DNA of 64,000 nucleotides from Macrocystis pyrifera (lineage: Eukaryota; Sar; Phaeophyceae; Laminariales; Laminariaceae): contig JASSKH010000010.1 of NCBI GenBank assembly GCA_031763025.1, positions 620,001-684,000 on the forward strand. The letters run 5' to 3'. Within the stretch, counting starts at the first letter, position 1. The number at the start of each line of letters is the position of its first letter. The notes beneath the pieces were generated by a model. The model was not told the DNA's origin, ran no database searches, and saw only the letters and a list, made by a program, of their open reading frames with translations. Both the position numbers and the translations under genes were made by a program. Shown piece after piece: positions 1 to 12,606 of this stretch.

Positions 1-2056
1 AATTATTTCTGTAGTATCTGTGTAAAGTATCCCTGTAGGTTGCGCCATCTCTGACCAATACGCGCACGACTTCAAGCATCGACACTGTTAAGAGACGAGA
101 TCATCTGATCTGCTTCCTGCCTCACTTTCAAGAAACGCTTCTCCGTGAAATGTCGCCTTCGGTCGAACTCAATGAGTGACGTCTTCCACCCGCCATGCTT
201 GTGTTCATTAGCACCCTGATCGACGCTCACCATCGTGTGCCGACCGCTGTAGTGTCTCAGCCCCCTGTTGCCACTCACCAATCGTGTGCCCACTGCTGAC
301 ACCAGGAAACCCGGTCGCTGCCCTCGCCGCGATGGTGCCTCCGCCTTCGGCTGTGGAAGACGCCACCAGCCGGTACAGGACTGTTGTCCTGCGGAAGCCG
401 CCCCAGGTATACTCGGTCGGTAGAGCAGATGGGATGGGATGGGATGGGATGGGATGGGATTGAGCCGCCGCTGCTGTTGTTACTACTTTCTCGTCTTGAT
501 AAATGAATTGGGCTTTGATACGGACATGGCTACCCATCCCACCCGCACCAGCAACGGTGCCAATGAAACACGAGGCTAGGACAGGGGGCTCTCCCTCGCT
601 CTCCCGCTTTTGTAGAATCCGTAATATTTGGTTGAATCGGTATTTCTCAAATCTCGAACCGACGTTAAGCATGTCCCGCCAGATGCAATACCCACAAACC
701 AGCGTAGGTATGACATACCACGTACACAAACAAACAGGCGAATGTCAATAGATATATAGTGAAGCTCTCACGCACCCCTCTACGAAGAGGAGCTTTTGCC
801 AACGAACGTTAGCACTGCTTATAGTGATACGCCTTCTTGGCTCAGCACACTTGCACATCTCCGAAGCGTGACGTGCCTCGCCAGTAGTAACCGTAGTTTC
901 GTCGAAGGGCCGTGTTGGAATTCGGTTTTTGAGTTGTGTTGCAGGTAGGATTGATTTCTTTGGGTCTGATGCCGTTGCCGTTCCCGTGCTTGAGACCATG
1001 CCCTACCAATGTCTTCCGAGATATCTCCTGAGCGGATAAACACCCTATGCTTGCTCAAATGGTATTGTATTTACTGCGTTCCAGTAGCGGCCGTAAAGCG
1101 TAATCCTGGACCAACGACATGAGGTAGTGCTTACGCCTGCTACCCGTGCCTTCTGTAGCGTGTAGTGCTCGGCTAGGGGGTGCCTTATCGTCTGGTGACT
1201 TGATCTCGCTCAGGTGAACATCAGCATGGTCCCGAGGGGCGTATCTGTCCGCCCTTCTGCCGATGGCATCTTCGCGACGAGGAACGGACGCGGGGGTGGT
1301 GCCATCAGCGGCCGGGGAGGTGGGGCGGGAGGTGGGGGAGGAGTGGGGGGCGGGGCGGGGCGGGAGGGGTGGGCGGGAGGGACTGGAGGGGGGAGGGCGA
1401 GTGTGGACGTGCGCAGGATCTGCGGTGGAGGCACGTACACCCTGGGCATCTCGCTTCCACCGCTGGGCATCTACCGGGGCCTATTGGCTTCGTTCGGTGA
1501 GTTGATGGATGACATCTGGTTTTTCTTGACCAAGAGCGCGGTTTGTGATGTGAAAACGAAGCCCAAATTATTTCTGTAGTATCTGTGTGAAGTGTCCCTG
1601 TAGGTTGCGCCATCTCTGGACCAATACGCGCACGACTTTAAGCATTGACACTATTATGAGACGAGATCATCTGATCTGCTTCCTGCCTCACTTTCAAGAA
1701 ACGTTTCTCCGTGGAATGTCGCGTTCAGTCGAACTCGTTGAGTGACGTCTTCCACCCGCCATGCTTGTGTTCATTAGCACCCTGATCGACGCTCACCATC
1801 GTGTGCCGACCGCTGTAGTGTCTCAGCCCCCTGTTGCCACTCACCAATCGTGTGCCCACTGCTGACACCAGGAAACCCGGTCGCTGCCCTCGCCGCGATG
1901 GTGCCTCCGCCTTCGGCTGTGGAAGACGCCACCAGCCGGTACAGGACTGTTGTCCTGCGGAAGCCGCCTCAGGTATACTCGGTCGGTAGAGCAGATGGGA
2001 TGGGACGGGATGGGATGGGATGGGATTGAGCCGCCGCTGCTGTTGTTACTACTTTC
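1..2056 (+). repeat. 1.57 kb satellite, left block (1.3 units)
   Basis: Two head-to-tail copies of one unit. The same anchor (CCGCGATGGTGCC) sits near 328 and 1893, a period of about 1565 bp. Each unit has a GGGAT microsatellite (421-457 and about 1995-2025), a G-rich block near 1310-1400 and a region ending in a C/G-rich proline-type reading frame. The second copy stops abruptly at about 2056, where unrelated sequence begins. Short frames run through the unit on both strands, but none stays intact across copies, so I read it as non-coding. The block is inverted relative to the units at 26.1-33.4 kb. Confidence 0.9.
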
Positions 2057-2860
2057 ACATTTGGATGACATGATATCAGCCCAATATCTATATATGCGAA
2101 CAGAACACTGCAGTGAACGATCGACGGATGTAGCGATGCCAAATTGATTTCTGCCTTCGAACAGCGGTGCGCAAAGTTTGGGCAAGAAACAAGAACGGTG
2201 ACTATTGCTCAAAATAGTGGAAGGATGGGCGCGATGGTACTGCTTTCCTAACTATTGCAACTTTTTTCATACCTAAAATACGATCGTAAGGTGTTGTGAG
2301 TTTGACTGATTTATGAGCAGCTTGAGCAAGTTAATCGGGGACGGATATCAATTATCGCGATCAACACGAGCAAGGAATATAGCGTGTGATTACCCATCCT
2401 GTATTCGGAGAGCGAAACAGAGCATCGCAGAACACCAAAAACGTTGCTTTAACAATGTATCGAAATGCAGTCGCCACGAGTTGAGAGCGAACGACACCAC
2501 ATATCAGGTACTACGTAGGAGTAGACTACGGCACGAGCGCCCGCTCCTCACGCGCTGCGGCACAAATTCATGCCAGGTACCAGGTATCTAGCAAGCGGCT
2601 GCAGCACCGGTGTATAGCGATTTGAAGTAATGCGTCGGACGCTTTGCTCTAATTTCTGCAACGACTTCAGCCTTTGCTCATGCTGTTGCCGCCCTTCGAA
2701 TATAAGACACCTCACAAACACGAGCATTAGACCTTGTTCGCTGTGATGGTATAGACGGCTGTAGACGATGGGGACGTTCAAGCCGCCAGCATAACCATAA
2801 AAACGCAACGCGGAAGCTGTTCAGTTTCGTAGGCGCCATCCGAACCTATTCGGGGCTTCA
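2057..2860. other. unique spacer, no gene seen
   Basis: Sequence between the truncated satellite and the exon-like block that follows. It holds one TACCAGGTA motif at 2578 within an overlapping CCAGGTACCAGGTA cluster. Short open frames occur on both strands with no splice context that I trust. Confidence 0.5.
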
Positions 2861-2867
2861 TCCTCAC

Positions 2868-3198
2868 CTGACAGTCTCTTTCTGTACTGTTCCGCCTGCC
2901 CAACAACGACCCGCTGGACATACTGTCTCTCGCGCAGTCCACCCCCTCCTCGTCGGTCGCCCGGAGCCTGTGCGATATGGCGAGGGGATTCCTGGCCACC
3001 CCGCACTGGGGCTTGCACGCGTGCCTAGCGCCTGAAGCCCCCTTCTTGGCAGCGGGGTGCTCTCCGTTCGGACAGGCCTTCAGCGACCGTGCCATCGGTG
3101 GCGTCAGCGGCGGCGCTATCCGGGGTGCCAGAGTTACGGTGTGGACAGAGGGAGCATCGCTCGCCGCTGGGGCGGGCATCGGGCAGGCTGGACCGTGC
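2868..3198 (-). CDS. possible internal exon, unknown protein
   Basis: Read on the minus strand, a pyrimidine-rich stretch ending in CCCCTAG precedes position 3198, and a consensus donor (TCAG then GTGAGG) follows 2868. One frame is open throughout, but a second frame over the last third gives more protein-like sequence, including EQYRKRLSGEDE. That peptide resembles one encoded near 19.3 kb, so this end belongs to a dispersed repeat family. It may be a real exon with a repeat-derived end, or repeat sequence open by chance. I do not recognise a product. Confidence 0.22.
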
Positions 3199-3749
3199 CT
3201 AGGGGTGAGCAAGTATTGTACAAACAACGCTGAACGCATGCACGACAACATGTATAGTCTTACTCGCCCCTGATGGACTGATTGATGTCGGCGACCGCGA
3301 AGGCCAGTCATTCAAAACAATTGGCATTCGCGCTGGCTTAGCCACGAACCGATTTAACTTGGTGGCTTGGTGTTCTATTATTGACGCCAGAGGATTTATG
3401 GTTCGTTTCCCAGCATGTTACGCCCATCCAGCGGTAGTTTGTATGATTAGCCGAGCACAAACAGGAAATCAGGGTCGAAATATTAAAACGACGAAGAGGT
3501 AGGAGCCGTCGAAGTCGCGAAGCGCGTTTGGCAAGTCATATCTGCGTGAGGATGCCATCGGTATTTCGCTCATCATTCAGGTAGAGGTCGTGAACTCGTG
3601 GGGTTCAAGGGATAGTCGCCGGGAAGTCTGCGAGAAGGGAGGTGGGGAGGGAAGGGGGGAGGGGGGCAACGGAGGGGAAAGGCCCAGCGTAACATAATCG
3701 TGAGGTTTGATATCACAGCGCGGATGAAGGCGAAGGAAAGCACATAGGG

Positions 3750-4960
3750 GTGTTTATAGCTTTGTTTTGTTCTGACGGACGCAGGAGGTGTCTCAACATA
3801 TGCAGAGTAATACGGCATTTGGTGCAGGCACGGCAACATATCCCGCCCGAACCAGCAACGACGCCAATACAACATGAAACCAAGACAGGGAGCTTGTTCT
3901 CACTCTCCTATTTTTTTTGTAGAATCTGTATATATTTTGGTTGAATGGGTACTCCACAGATCTCGAACTAACGTAAAACGTGTCCCGCTGGATAAATAAT
4001 CCACGAACCGACTCACGTATGATATATACAGACAGGCGAACGTCAATAGATGTATATATATAGTGGAACTCTCACGCACCCCTCTACGAAGAGGCATTTT
4101 CTCCAACGTACTTTCGCACTGCTTAATGTGGTACGCCTTCTTAGCTTAGCGCACTTGCACATCTACGGGGGATGACGTGCCTCGCATGCAGTAACTGCAG
4201 CTTTATCGAAGGGCCGTGTTGGAATTCGAGTTCTGAGTTGTGTTGCAGGTAGGCTTTGTTGCTTTGGGTCTGATGCCGTTGCCGTTGCCGTGCTCGTTTC
4301 CGCGCCCTATTAATCTCTATCGAGATATCTCCTGTGCGGTTAAACACCCTGTGATTTGCGCTTAGGTGGTGATTTGGTATTTGCTACGTTCCATGCGTGG
4401 CCGTAAGGTGTAAATCCTAGACCAACGACATAAGGCACTGCTCACGCCTGCTACCCGTGCCTACTGTAGCATATAGTGCTCCGTTGGAAAGTTCTTTATC
4501 GTCTGATGATTCGATCTTGCTCACGTGAACATCTGCATGGTCCAGGACCGACTGGGGGGCATGTTGTCTTCTGCCGACGGTGTACTCGCGACGAGGAACG
4601 GACACGGGGGTGGTGCCATCAGCGGCCGGGGAGGAGGGGGGGGACGGGCGGGGGGAGGAGTGGGAGGTGGAGGGGCGGGAGGGGGGGCAGGGGGGGGAGG
4701 AGGGTTGCTGGTCAACAACAGAATCCGCCGAGCGTACATGCCCAACTTCCCATTCCCAACAATGGGCATTTACCACGACCTGTTGGTTTCGCTCGGTGAG
4801 TCGATGGATGACACCTCGTTTTTCTTGAACCAAAACTCGGTGTTGATGCTAATGCATAGCCCCGATTGCTGTAATAGATGTGTAAAATATCCCTGTAGAT
4901 TACGCCTGCTCTTGACCAATACGTGCGTGATTGTGAGCATCGCCACTACAAAGCCCCAAA
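3750..4960 (+). repeat. diverged satellite unit
   Basis: This stretch aligns along its length with the 1.57 kb satellite unit, in the same orientation as 1-2056, but with many substitutions and small indels. Shared landmarks are the segment around the AGCAACGACGCCAAT-type sequence near 3850, the CCCCTCTACGAAGAGG block near 4080, the TTGCAGGTAGG block near 4245, and the G-rich block at 4630-4700. The GGGAT microsatellite is absent. It is most simply an old array-edge copy. Confidence 0.8.
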
Positions 4961-5204
4961 GCAACATAACACCTAAGGAGGTAAAAACGCTTAGAATACA
5001 TCGCATGCGCAGCGTTTGCGAGCAGAGGACAACCAAGCAGACGCATAAATTACAGCGCTTGTTCGGAAGAAGCGTACGGGAGTATACCAGCGTGTACCAA
5101 CGTCGATCACAACGTATGGTCGAGAAAAGACTGTGGCCAGGAGCGTTTGTCACCAGTAAGTGCCCAGCAAGCAGGGAGGATTTCGTGCCTAATATAATTA
5201 CCCG

Positions 5205-5693
5205 ATGCGTCATCCCAAAGATCTAATCTTCGGGTCGGGCTACATACGTTTCAAAAATGTTGATACGTACCGGAAGAAGGGGGGTCACGTTAGTCGCATT
5301 TTGGCTAACAGTGCGTGGGTTTCTCGCGATGAACCAATGTTCAGGCTGCCGTACACGGGGTGCGCTATCAGCAGATTGGGTGTCGATGCTGTACTACTCC
5401 TCAGTCGCAAGAGCAGGAATTTTACACGAGCCACGGCTATCATACCCATCCGCCATCGGGGTTTGTTGGCGGGAGGCATCCACCATCCAACTGCGAGCGA
5501 CCCTTGGTGGTCGCATGGGGAAGACGGGTTGTCAGTGGCATTCCTAATCAATGCTGACGGCGCGCATGCCCCCCCCCGAGCACTACATAACGCTTGCTTT
5601 TATTTCCTTCGATCTGCCCTCACCGTGCTTGGTGGATCCAGACCAGCCCTGGAAGATTGCTTCGGCGAGGTCGGGACCCACTCTGGAAACTGA
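5205..5693 (+). CDS. open frame of 162 codons, unsupported
   Basis: An ATG-started frame beside the diverged satellite. Composition is ordinary and no domain, signal peptide or membrane span is evident. The opposite strand and a second frame are also partly open. A C run at 5571-5579 lies inside it. Length alone is weak evidence at this GC content, so it is recorded only as a hypothesis. Confidence 0.15.
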   Translation: MRHPKDLIFGSGYIRFKNVDTYRKKGGHVSRILANSAWVSRDEPMFRLPYTGCAISRLGVDAVLLLSRKSRNFTRATAIIPIRHRGLLAGGIHHPTASDPWWSHGEDGLSVAFLINADGAHAPPRALHNACFYFLRSALTVLGGSRPALEDCFGEVGTHSGN

Positions 5694-5936
5694 GGGGACT
5701 CGCCCCCCCAGTTGATCAACACCCTCGCACCGATGTCGAGCGCCGCTAAAATCGCCCTGGGAAGGAACAACCCGCCGTCTCCAACGTAGGGGAGAAATCT
5801 CTTGCCGACCAGAACAAGGACCGCTGCGAGACAGGAAAGCAGGTGCCACAGGGTGCACGAAGTAGTAGTAGGTTCCCGAAGCGGTACGTTTCATACCTCC
5901 GATAGAGGTCCCTCCATCCGTACAGATGATGTGTCT

Positions 5937-5938
<2 letters not shown>

Positions 5939-6009
<71 letters not shown>
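5939..6009. repeat. (GA)n microsatellite
   Basis: About 35 uninterrupted GA dinucleotides. A shorter GA run occurs at about 57433-57461. Confidence 0.97.
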
Positions 6010-6013
<4 letters not shown>

Positions 6014-6065
6014 CGGGCGAAAGTAGCTGACGACTCTGAGCCGAGGCGCTACACTCGTACTCATG

Positions 6066-6140
6066 TGCGCAATGGGGGGGCGAGGGCGAGAGTACTCATG
6101 TCATGCATGACCGTAGTCGCGATCGGGGGGGAGGGGGGGT
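6066..6140 (+). repeat. G-tract element, partial copy
   Basis: G-rich sequence surrounds the words ACTCATGTCATGCATGACC and GTAGTCG, the core of the dispersed G-tract element seen best at 49.2, 49.8 and 57.6 kb. Only the first 70 or so bases can be recognised. Confidence 0.5.
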
Positions 6141-6242
6141 TAACGATCAGTGGAAGAGTTAGGGTGGAGAGTCACGGAGAACGGGAGAAGCGTTGCTGCG
6201 CTGCGTTAAGGCTAATGAGAAATATGTGGTTGACGTTGTTGC

Positions 6243-6252
6243 CTATTAATAG
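6243..6252. mobile_element. TATTAATA scar (CTATTAATAG)
   Basis: Exact copy of the 10-base palindrome interpreted as a MITE excision footprint. Other exact CTATTAATAG copies start at 17165, 23980, 42060, 51218, 52489, 58907 and 61258. Confidence 0.5.
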
Positions 6253-6638
6253 AGGGAAGCGGCACGACGGGGGGTAGCTGCATGGGGCTTGCACAGGAAA
6301 CGATCACGAGAGGGGCGCCGGTCTTGCTGTCCTGTAATTCCTTGAAGGTGGGAAAAGCTGTCCGTCGATGCTTACGTCGAATTCCCGGAACTTCTTCTTT
6401 TAGTAATGCCGTTTCGTGACGGCGGTTTTACGATCGCGGAAGGCGAGTCGTTGAGAGCTCGTTAGTACTGCAGTATAGTGGTAGGCAGTGCCGATTACTG
6501 CCGGCCAACATAGTCTGCCTGCCTGTACCTGCGTTTGCCACGTAAACTGTTTTGCAGGTGATTGTATTAAGAGTTTCGTTTATTTTTTTGTGAACCTAGA
6601 ATTCCGACCCCCCCCTGTCCCTCCCCCCTCCCCCTAAG

Positions 6639-6944
6639 ATGCTGGAGTCGGAGGTGGAAAGTTTAGACGCAAGTGCAGAGATTTATAGTTTTAATGATGC
6701 GGTGTTTTCCAGGACCGAGAGGCAAGGGATTAACTGCTCGTATTATTGTACGAGGCCAAGGCCCGCCTGGTGGAGGGCTAGCTGGTCTACTCTTTCCGAC
6801 AGTTTAACATTGTGTTTCGCAAGTCGACTCGTCGTTGCGAATGAGGCTCCGACACCAGCGCCAAGTTCTCAATCGACACCAGCGCCAAGTTCTCAATCGT
6901 TCCCCGGGCGTCTACGACGAAAGAGGGAAGGGAACCCAGCGTAG
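6639..6944 (+). CDS. possible exon or small gene, S/P/T-rich tail
   Basis: A 101-codon frame begins with an ATG directly after a strong pyrimidine tract ending CCCCCTAAG (6607-6638), which looks like a splice acceptor. The protein starts acidic (MLESEVESLDAS), has a Trp/Ser-rich middle, then two copies of TPAPSSQS encoded by a perfect 24-bp tandem repeat, and ends basic. An in-frame 24-bp duplication fits coding sequence. No domain recognised. The pyrimidine tract favours an internal or terminal exon over a complete gene. Confidence 0.33.
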   Translation: MLESEVESLDASAEIYSFNDAVFSRTERQGINCSYYCTRPRPAWWRASWSTLSDSLTLCFASRLVVANEAPTPAPSSQSTPAPSSQSFPGRLRRKREGNPA

Positions 6945-8415
6945 GAATCTTTCAGACCGGAGAAGAAGCTGGCGTGCCACGGCGTGACGGCGAGCTGTCC
7001 GTCGGCAATCGCTCTCACGTGGTAATAACTGGTGATCCCCACCCCGACCAAAAGTCGCTTGCGGTGTCGAGGCGTTTCACGTCATTTTACCGTGGGTGGT
7101 GGGTTCTGACGCTAGCTAGCTGTCGTCTTGTGGTGGTGGCGATTTTAGAAATGTGTACGTAGAGCAAACCAGTCGAAGCGCCACTTTTCGGGTTGGAGTT
7201 GCCCATTAACTTCGGGTGCAAACAAGGTATAGAGGGTGATATGCGGCTCGGCTCTGTCGTGAACGTGTAGGGAGGTTGCTCTGACTTTGATTGCAGCTCG
7301 CTGCTGTATCTGTGTATTTCTGAGATTTTCCGCTGCGTCTGCAGCTTGGCTATCTCACCCGACTCTCGGAATGTGCTGGCGATCTATTGTACGGACAGTG
7401 AGGTTTAGCGAGACGATGTTGAGCGTTGGTTGATCTTGGAGCAAAGAGCCGTGATGGTCACAAACTAAACAGGGTGGTCGGCAACGCAATTTTGCAGCAC
7501 GATTGAGTAGGGTGTAGTTAACGACATTGCGAGGCCCGCCTCCCTAAAACTCTCAAGTATAGGAAGTCGCAGCCGAATGCGTTTTGGGCGTGAGGAGCGG
7601 CTACGCCCACAACAGAGTGTTGTTTACCTTGCCGTCGTGTGTGGTTGAGCAGGCGGCTGTAGATACGTTAAGCACGCGTGCCCGACTGCCTCGTGGTGTT
7701 CCTTGGTGAGTGTGTGTACCCTGTTGGCAGAGGGAGTTGTAGCAGACACGCGTGTCAGAAGCAGAGCACACCACCTTAAATATCAACATCGGAATAAGGG
7801 GAAATCGCCCTTTTGTAATTTTTATAGATTCAACGAGAGGGAAACTTGAAGGACACACCCGCCTCGTGTCGTACGTTCAGTTTTGTTCCGTGGAAAAATC
7901 GGCATGGATGGCGATACCAATAGAGGATTGAACGGGGACGGGGGGTGGGGAGCGGGGGTGGGAGAGGGGGGGCGTACATTTAGGCGGCCTTCTTGATGTC
8001 TCCGAGCGGAGTCTCATCATGACCTCCAATGATCCGTAGAGCAGAAGGTCGGCAGAGAGGAATAACTTCTACTTCGTATATTATTAATACATGTTTAGCA
8101 GAGTCGGTGTTGCGCATATAACTGCGTTTTTCGCTTGCGCCAGCTGCTAGACGGACGTAGCGAGGGGGGCCGATACGAAATACCTCGCCGTGGTCTGGGG
8201 TGGTTGCGAGTAGAGGACGAGAGCTACAAAAATATTAGTAAATTTCGCTCAATCAAGCTTTTGCGAAAGTGAGTGACACGTATTCGGCGTTCAACGCCAT
8301 GCCGCCACGAATTTTGAAGGTCACAACTCAACAACACTGCGCGCGGCGTATTCGTCCGTTTTTTTTTTTTTCGTTTTTCCTGTGAGATCGGTGCGTACGT
8401 ACACACAAGCATACC
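6945..8415. other. gene-poor spacer
   Basis: No convincing coding block. It contains G-rich patches near 7935-7975, a TATTAATA at 8082, and short frames on both strands without splice context. Confidence 0.4.
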
Positions 8416-8501
8416 TATGATAGTCTTCAGGCGCAGCCGACATTTATCTGTTTCGCAGGTCTCTCCCGCGACGGACCGCCTTCCCGCGCGTTTTTTTCGC
8501 C

Positions 8502-8774
8502 GTGGTGTGCCCCTGCCTCAGCAGGCTCTGCGGATTCACCCGCTCGGCACCTCACGCGCCCGCGCTCGGCCTCGACGTCGGAATCTACGACGGAGTCTGC
8601 TCAAAATCCTGCCCCGTCAATGATTTGGCACGCTGCGTGACGCGTGCTCGCCACAAGAGGTCTGTTTTTTGGCGAGATTCCTTGGGGTGCGTGCTCTCTG
8701 ACCTCCGACCTCCCGGACCCGTCGGCCGCCTTGCCGGCGGCGCCGCCGCGCGGGCCCGTGCGAGCGGCCGTTAG
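8502..8774 (+). CDS. possible Cys-containing coding block
   Basis: Open frame whose middle carries four cysteines over about 30 residues (VCSKSCPVND, then RC, later GCVL), preceded by a CCTCAG/CAG acceptor-like site near 8521. The end is Ala/Arg/Gly-rich from a GC-rich stretch that is open in several frames. It starts at a non-ATG codon, so if real it is an exon. No family recognised. Confidence 0.22.
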   Translation: MVCPCLSRLCGFTRSAPHAPALGLDVGIYDGVCSKSCPVNDLARCVTRARHKRSVFWRDSLGCVLSDLRPPGPVGRLAGGAAARARASGR

Positions 8775-9035
8775 CTTAAGATCTTTAGTTGGTACCTTAA
8801 AATTAGACACCCCCGGCAAATGCATGCCTCCCAGGTCTAATATATTATACCAGGTATCAGGTATCACAATAGATAGGAGGGCTTCGCCTCGGCGGGCTGA
8901 TGCCCGTCTGCGGCTCCGCGCATGCCCGTAGTTGCTGTGAGAGATTTTTGTCTAAGGTAAGCCGAGCCTTCACCAAAACGACTGCACTGCCAAGGGGTGT
9001 TGCACTAGAGCAATTTCGTCTGTAAGATATTAAAA

Positions 9036-9470
9036 TTGACAGTCAGTACTGTTGTTTGCGTGAAGAGCACCTCGGGTGGTAGGTGTACAATGATGGATAG
9101 CAGCAGCAAAGCAGCAAAGCAGCTGCAGCTACAGCAGTATGGCAACACAAATCAATCAAACCAGCATTGGCAGCAGCACTCCGTATACTGCATACTTAAA
9201 AAGGGGTCTTCGCCAAAACCCGCCTGCGGCTACGCCCATGCCCTTAATGGTCAAGAATATAGGCATATCGAAACCAAAAATGCGACAAATACAGTGTCAA
9301 CGGGGGCATTAAAAAAAAACACACGTTTAAGTGAAGAGCAAGAAAACACTGATTTCAATGAACCAGCAACGAATTTTGTCATCCGAAAAAAAGTACGACC
9401 AGAACTAGGCAGCATAGAGTTGATTTCTCAGAAGTACCAAACTACGGATCATCTAAATTGGCAACCTTGA
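9036..9470 (+). CDS. open frame of 144 codons, Q/N/T/K-rich
   Basis: Unlike the neighbouring GC-rich frames this one is rich in Gln, Asn, Thr and Lys (LQLQQYGNTNQSNQHWQQH). It stays open for 435 bases in sequence of moderate AT content. AGCAGCA-type repeats at 9100-9180 explain part of the Gln. No motif, signal peptide or membrane span is seen, and no splice sites were chosen. Confidence 0.2.
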   Translation: MTVSTVVCVKSTSGGRCTMMDSSSKAAKQLQLQQYGNTNQSNQHWQQHSVYCILKKGSSPKPACGYAHALNGQEYRHIETKNATNTVSTGALKKNTRLSEEQENTDFNEPATNFVIRKKVRPELGSIELISQKYQTTDHLNWQP

Positions 9471-12440
9471 ACTCCAGCATACTTGGGGGGGGTAGGGGGG
9501 CGAGGGGGGGCGTACTCATTTGTTGCTTGCCTGAGTATTTTGACCATCGACTGTGCATCTGTTTCGAGGCGGAGCGGAGGGTCTCAGTGGCTGTAGACAA
9601 GGGGGGTAACACAACGTACGCAGGGGGCGGGGGCGGGGGGGTCAGATTTTGTGTCCACGAAAAACCCTGAACACTGGGAAAAAAATGATTCCATCCAAAA
9701 GTGTACCCCTTTAGACGGAAATGCAAGGAACCTTTGGGTCTTCATATCAAAACCCCAAACGACCCTATATTTACGTCCGGAGTGGTGAAGATCACGTGCG
9801 GCGCGGTGCACATGGCAAACATCGGCAGAGGCATGTAGGCCGACAGAAATCGACATGAGGTCTACTGCTGGTACTGGCGAGGCACAGCTATTTGTGCTTG
9901 TACAAGGGCCACCATTACTGCAACACCAAGCGGGGGGTGAACTAAGGCGTTCGTAGTTGCCCAGAGATGATTGAGAGATATACCAGGTATGTAAGGAAAA
10001 AACGTTTCCGTGCCCCTTTTTCGAGATGCCTTGTTTGTTCAAGTTATCCTTTCGTTGCATTGCCTTCGCGCCCGCGCTTGAACGGCTGGGTTCGCCCGGC
10101 ACGGAATGTGAGCACGAACGAACGGCATCTCGCAGAATTGTCAATCGTTGCTTTTGGTCTCTGCACCTCTGGGGTTATCTACAGTAAGGCAGCAGTAGTA
10201 GTCTATCAACTGTTGCGCCCCATGACACAAACAAATACCAGGTACTGGTACACTACATGCATTCCAATATATTGTCCCACGCCCAAGAACAAAATAACCA
10301 ACTCCTGCTCATACAATACCGACTCCACCGCTATAGAAAAACAAGCACTCACACACACCATACGCAGACAGCCACGAATGGGTGAAAACAAAAAAAAAAC
10401 TAACAAACCCACGGTCCCGCCTTTCTCCATCCCACAGTGCCTCCGCCTTCGAGGCGCTACTTCCCTCGCCCGTAGCAGCCCCTTTCTGCCCCCCCCTTCA
10501 AGGGCAAAAATAAAAGGTATTCGTACGCAATACGCATACATTAGGTATATCCTTACCCCCCTGCCAATCGCTCCTCGCCCCTCGCCCCTCGCCCCTCGCC
10601 CCTCCGTCCGCTCTGCTCTGCTCTGCCCTTCGCCCTCGTCATTTATTATTTGCTTGCCCGAGACATCCGCCCCCACGGCGACAGCATAATTCGCCCTGCA
10701 CCGGCCTTACGTGACGAATCTGTCCACCAAAATAAACGACCTTGCCCCGCAAAAAACTCCAGGCAGCGCCGCTTGTTGCTGGTGTGCCGAGTGCTCCGTT
10801 TATCCAACCGGAGCGCGGCATGGCAGAGCGGCAAACACAGCAAAGCGATATTACAGAGTATAAATCGCCTGATACATCTGGATACATACTTCATATACAC
10901 GTACCTGGTATGTACTACGCGCTGCATCTACTAAAAGGCACACCCGCGTAGTCTAATGAGTAAGACACAGCACAACAGAACAGAACATGTAAACACAAAA
11001 TTATCGAAATACAAAAATAACAAAGAAAAAATGCAACAATTCGCAACAAGCTGCCTGGCTAAATGCAACAAAATGCAAAGGTCAAACGAGACCCAACCAC
11101 CAACAAAATGCAACAATTGAACATGATGTAACAAGAAATATCACAGCAGATGATAAAAAGAAAGAGAAAAAACGCCAAAAAAAACTATAAAACAACAACA
11201 ATACGCAACAAACTGCCTGTAAAGATTCAGCGAAACGTAACAAAATGCAAAGAGTTCAAGCAAAATGCATACAAATACAGCAGCTACATTCCCTTTGTCG
11301 AAACATAAAAGTGGAGAAAGCGGTTGGCGAGATGCCTAAGCCTTCGGGCTCTTCTCTTCTCGGCCTGACCTTTTCGCAGAGGTGAGCTCGTGGCGTGGGG
11401 GAGACCTCTACCTTCCATCCCGTCCATCCCGACAAAACAAACACAACGGGCCGGAGCCGTCTCCCCTCCTCTCCTCTCCAAGACAAAAACGATCAAAGGG
11501 TGTGCGGGCGAAGAGGCATTACCTCCCTCCAAAACGAAAACAAAACATACCTATTAATGTCATGCGTATCATAGTACCTGGGTACCGCCTACGAGGGAGG
11601 ATCTGCGTGATGCCCAGAGGTCATCGAGGGTGTCTCGCCAAAACGGGTACCATCCCTTCCATCCCCTTCCATTCCATCAGTTTGAAAAACAAACAGCATT
11701 GCGGGCGAGCAATATCCTTCCTCTTGAGACCAATTTTTCCTGCAAATCATTTTCCTCCCCAACACCCATAAAACCTCCGCTCAAAACCAAAAGCACTGCA
11801 TAGTATACCATACCGGCGATAATCCTGTCCTCGCCTTTCAAAACCATGGAACAGCCGCCACGAGACAGCACTACTATTAGAAAAACAAATGTTCCCGAGA
11901 ATTCCTGGTACCAGGTGCAAACAAAGCGTTGTCGAAGGATTGCTTCACCCATCTTCCAGGAATTAAACGGCAGCTGGGGCGGCGCCCTCTCGTTAACTCA
12001 GCCTGTGCAAGCCCCGCACAACTGTGCACGTCGTGCCTCTGCCCTCTAGACAAACGCTGCAGCCTCGGCAGGCGACGACAGCATGCGGTTCCATAGTGGT
12101 GACAGCACGCAGCGCATATAGAGTCCCCTCCGTGCTCCATAAGTATCCACTAAATTTTGTATCTCCCCATCGGCTACCATGAACCCCGTCCCCCCCTCCC
12201 CACAATCCGAAAAAAAAATAGAAATAGAGACACACGTATAACCCTCCCCCCCCCCCAATCCGCACGCCACAGGAACAGAGACATGCATGCATGTTTTGAG
12301 TGCCTTGACTCAGGAGTGACAGGTAATTTCGCCCGGTGCGCCCCCTCTCGGGTGCCGCCTAGTAGCGGACGGAGGGAGCTCTATCGCGGGTAAGAAACAC
12401 ATCGCCCCCAGATGCCTGCCGCCAACTATGGCTGATACTA
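9471..12440. other. spacer with low-complexity patches
   Basis: Contains a G-tract element-like patch at 9484-9515, a TCCACGAAAAA repeat relative at about 9650-9730, TACCWGGTA motifs at 9981, 10236 and 10902, a (CGCCCCT)n run near 10571-10603, an AAAATGCAACAA minisatellite at 10950-11250, and a C run at 12245-12256. Frames on either strand lack protein texture. Confidence 0.45.
10950..11250. repeat. AAAATGCAACAA minisatellite
   Basis: A-rich sequence in which ATGCAACAA or GCAACAA recurs many times (around 11028, 11060, 11107, 11200 and elsewhere) with irregular spacing. It looks like a degenerate short tandem repeat. Confidence 0.6.
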
Positions 12441-12486
12441 CTGGACCACATGCCCCCCCGGCAGTTCCCTTCCTATCTCACGGCAG

Positions 12487-12606
12487 AGTGCGTCCTCTTC
12501 GACAAGAAGGATCCGTCAAGACGGAGACGGCGGGTGGTCGCTCTTGTCGAGAGCTTTTTGGATGCAGCTCCACATCGGCATAGAAGCATTGACCAGGCTG
12601 GGGGGG
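12487..12606 (+). CDS. possible internal exon, 40 codons, phase 1-1
   Basis: An acceptor (CACGGCAG) and a strong donor (GTGAGTT after a G run) bracket 120 nt that stay open and encode an Arg-rich segment followed by an amphipathic helix (VVALVESFLDAAPHRH). Both junctions would be phase 1. The frame also continues to 12728 without the splice. Function unknown. Confidence 0.28.
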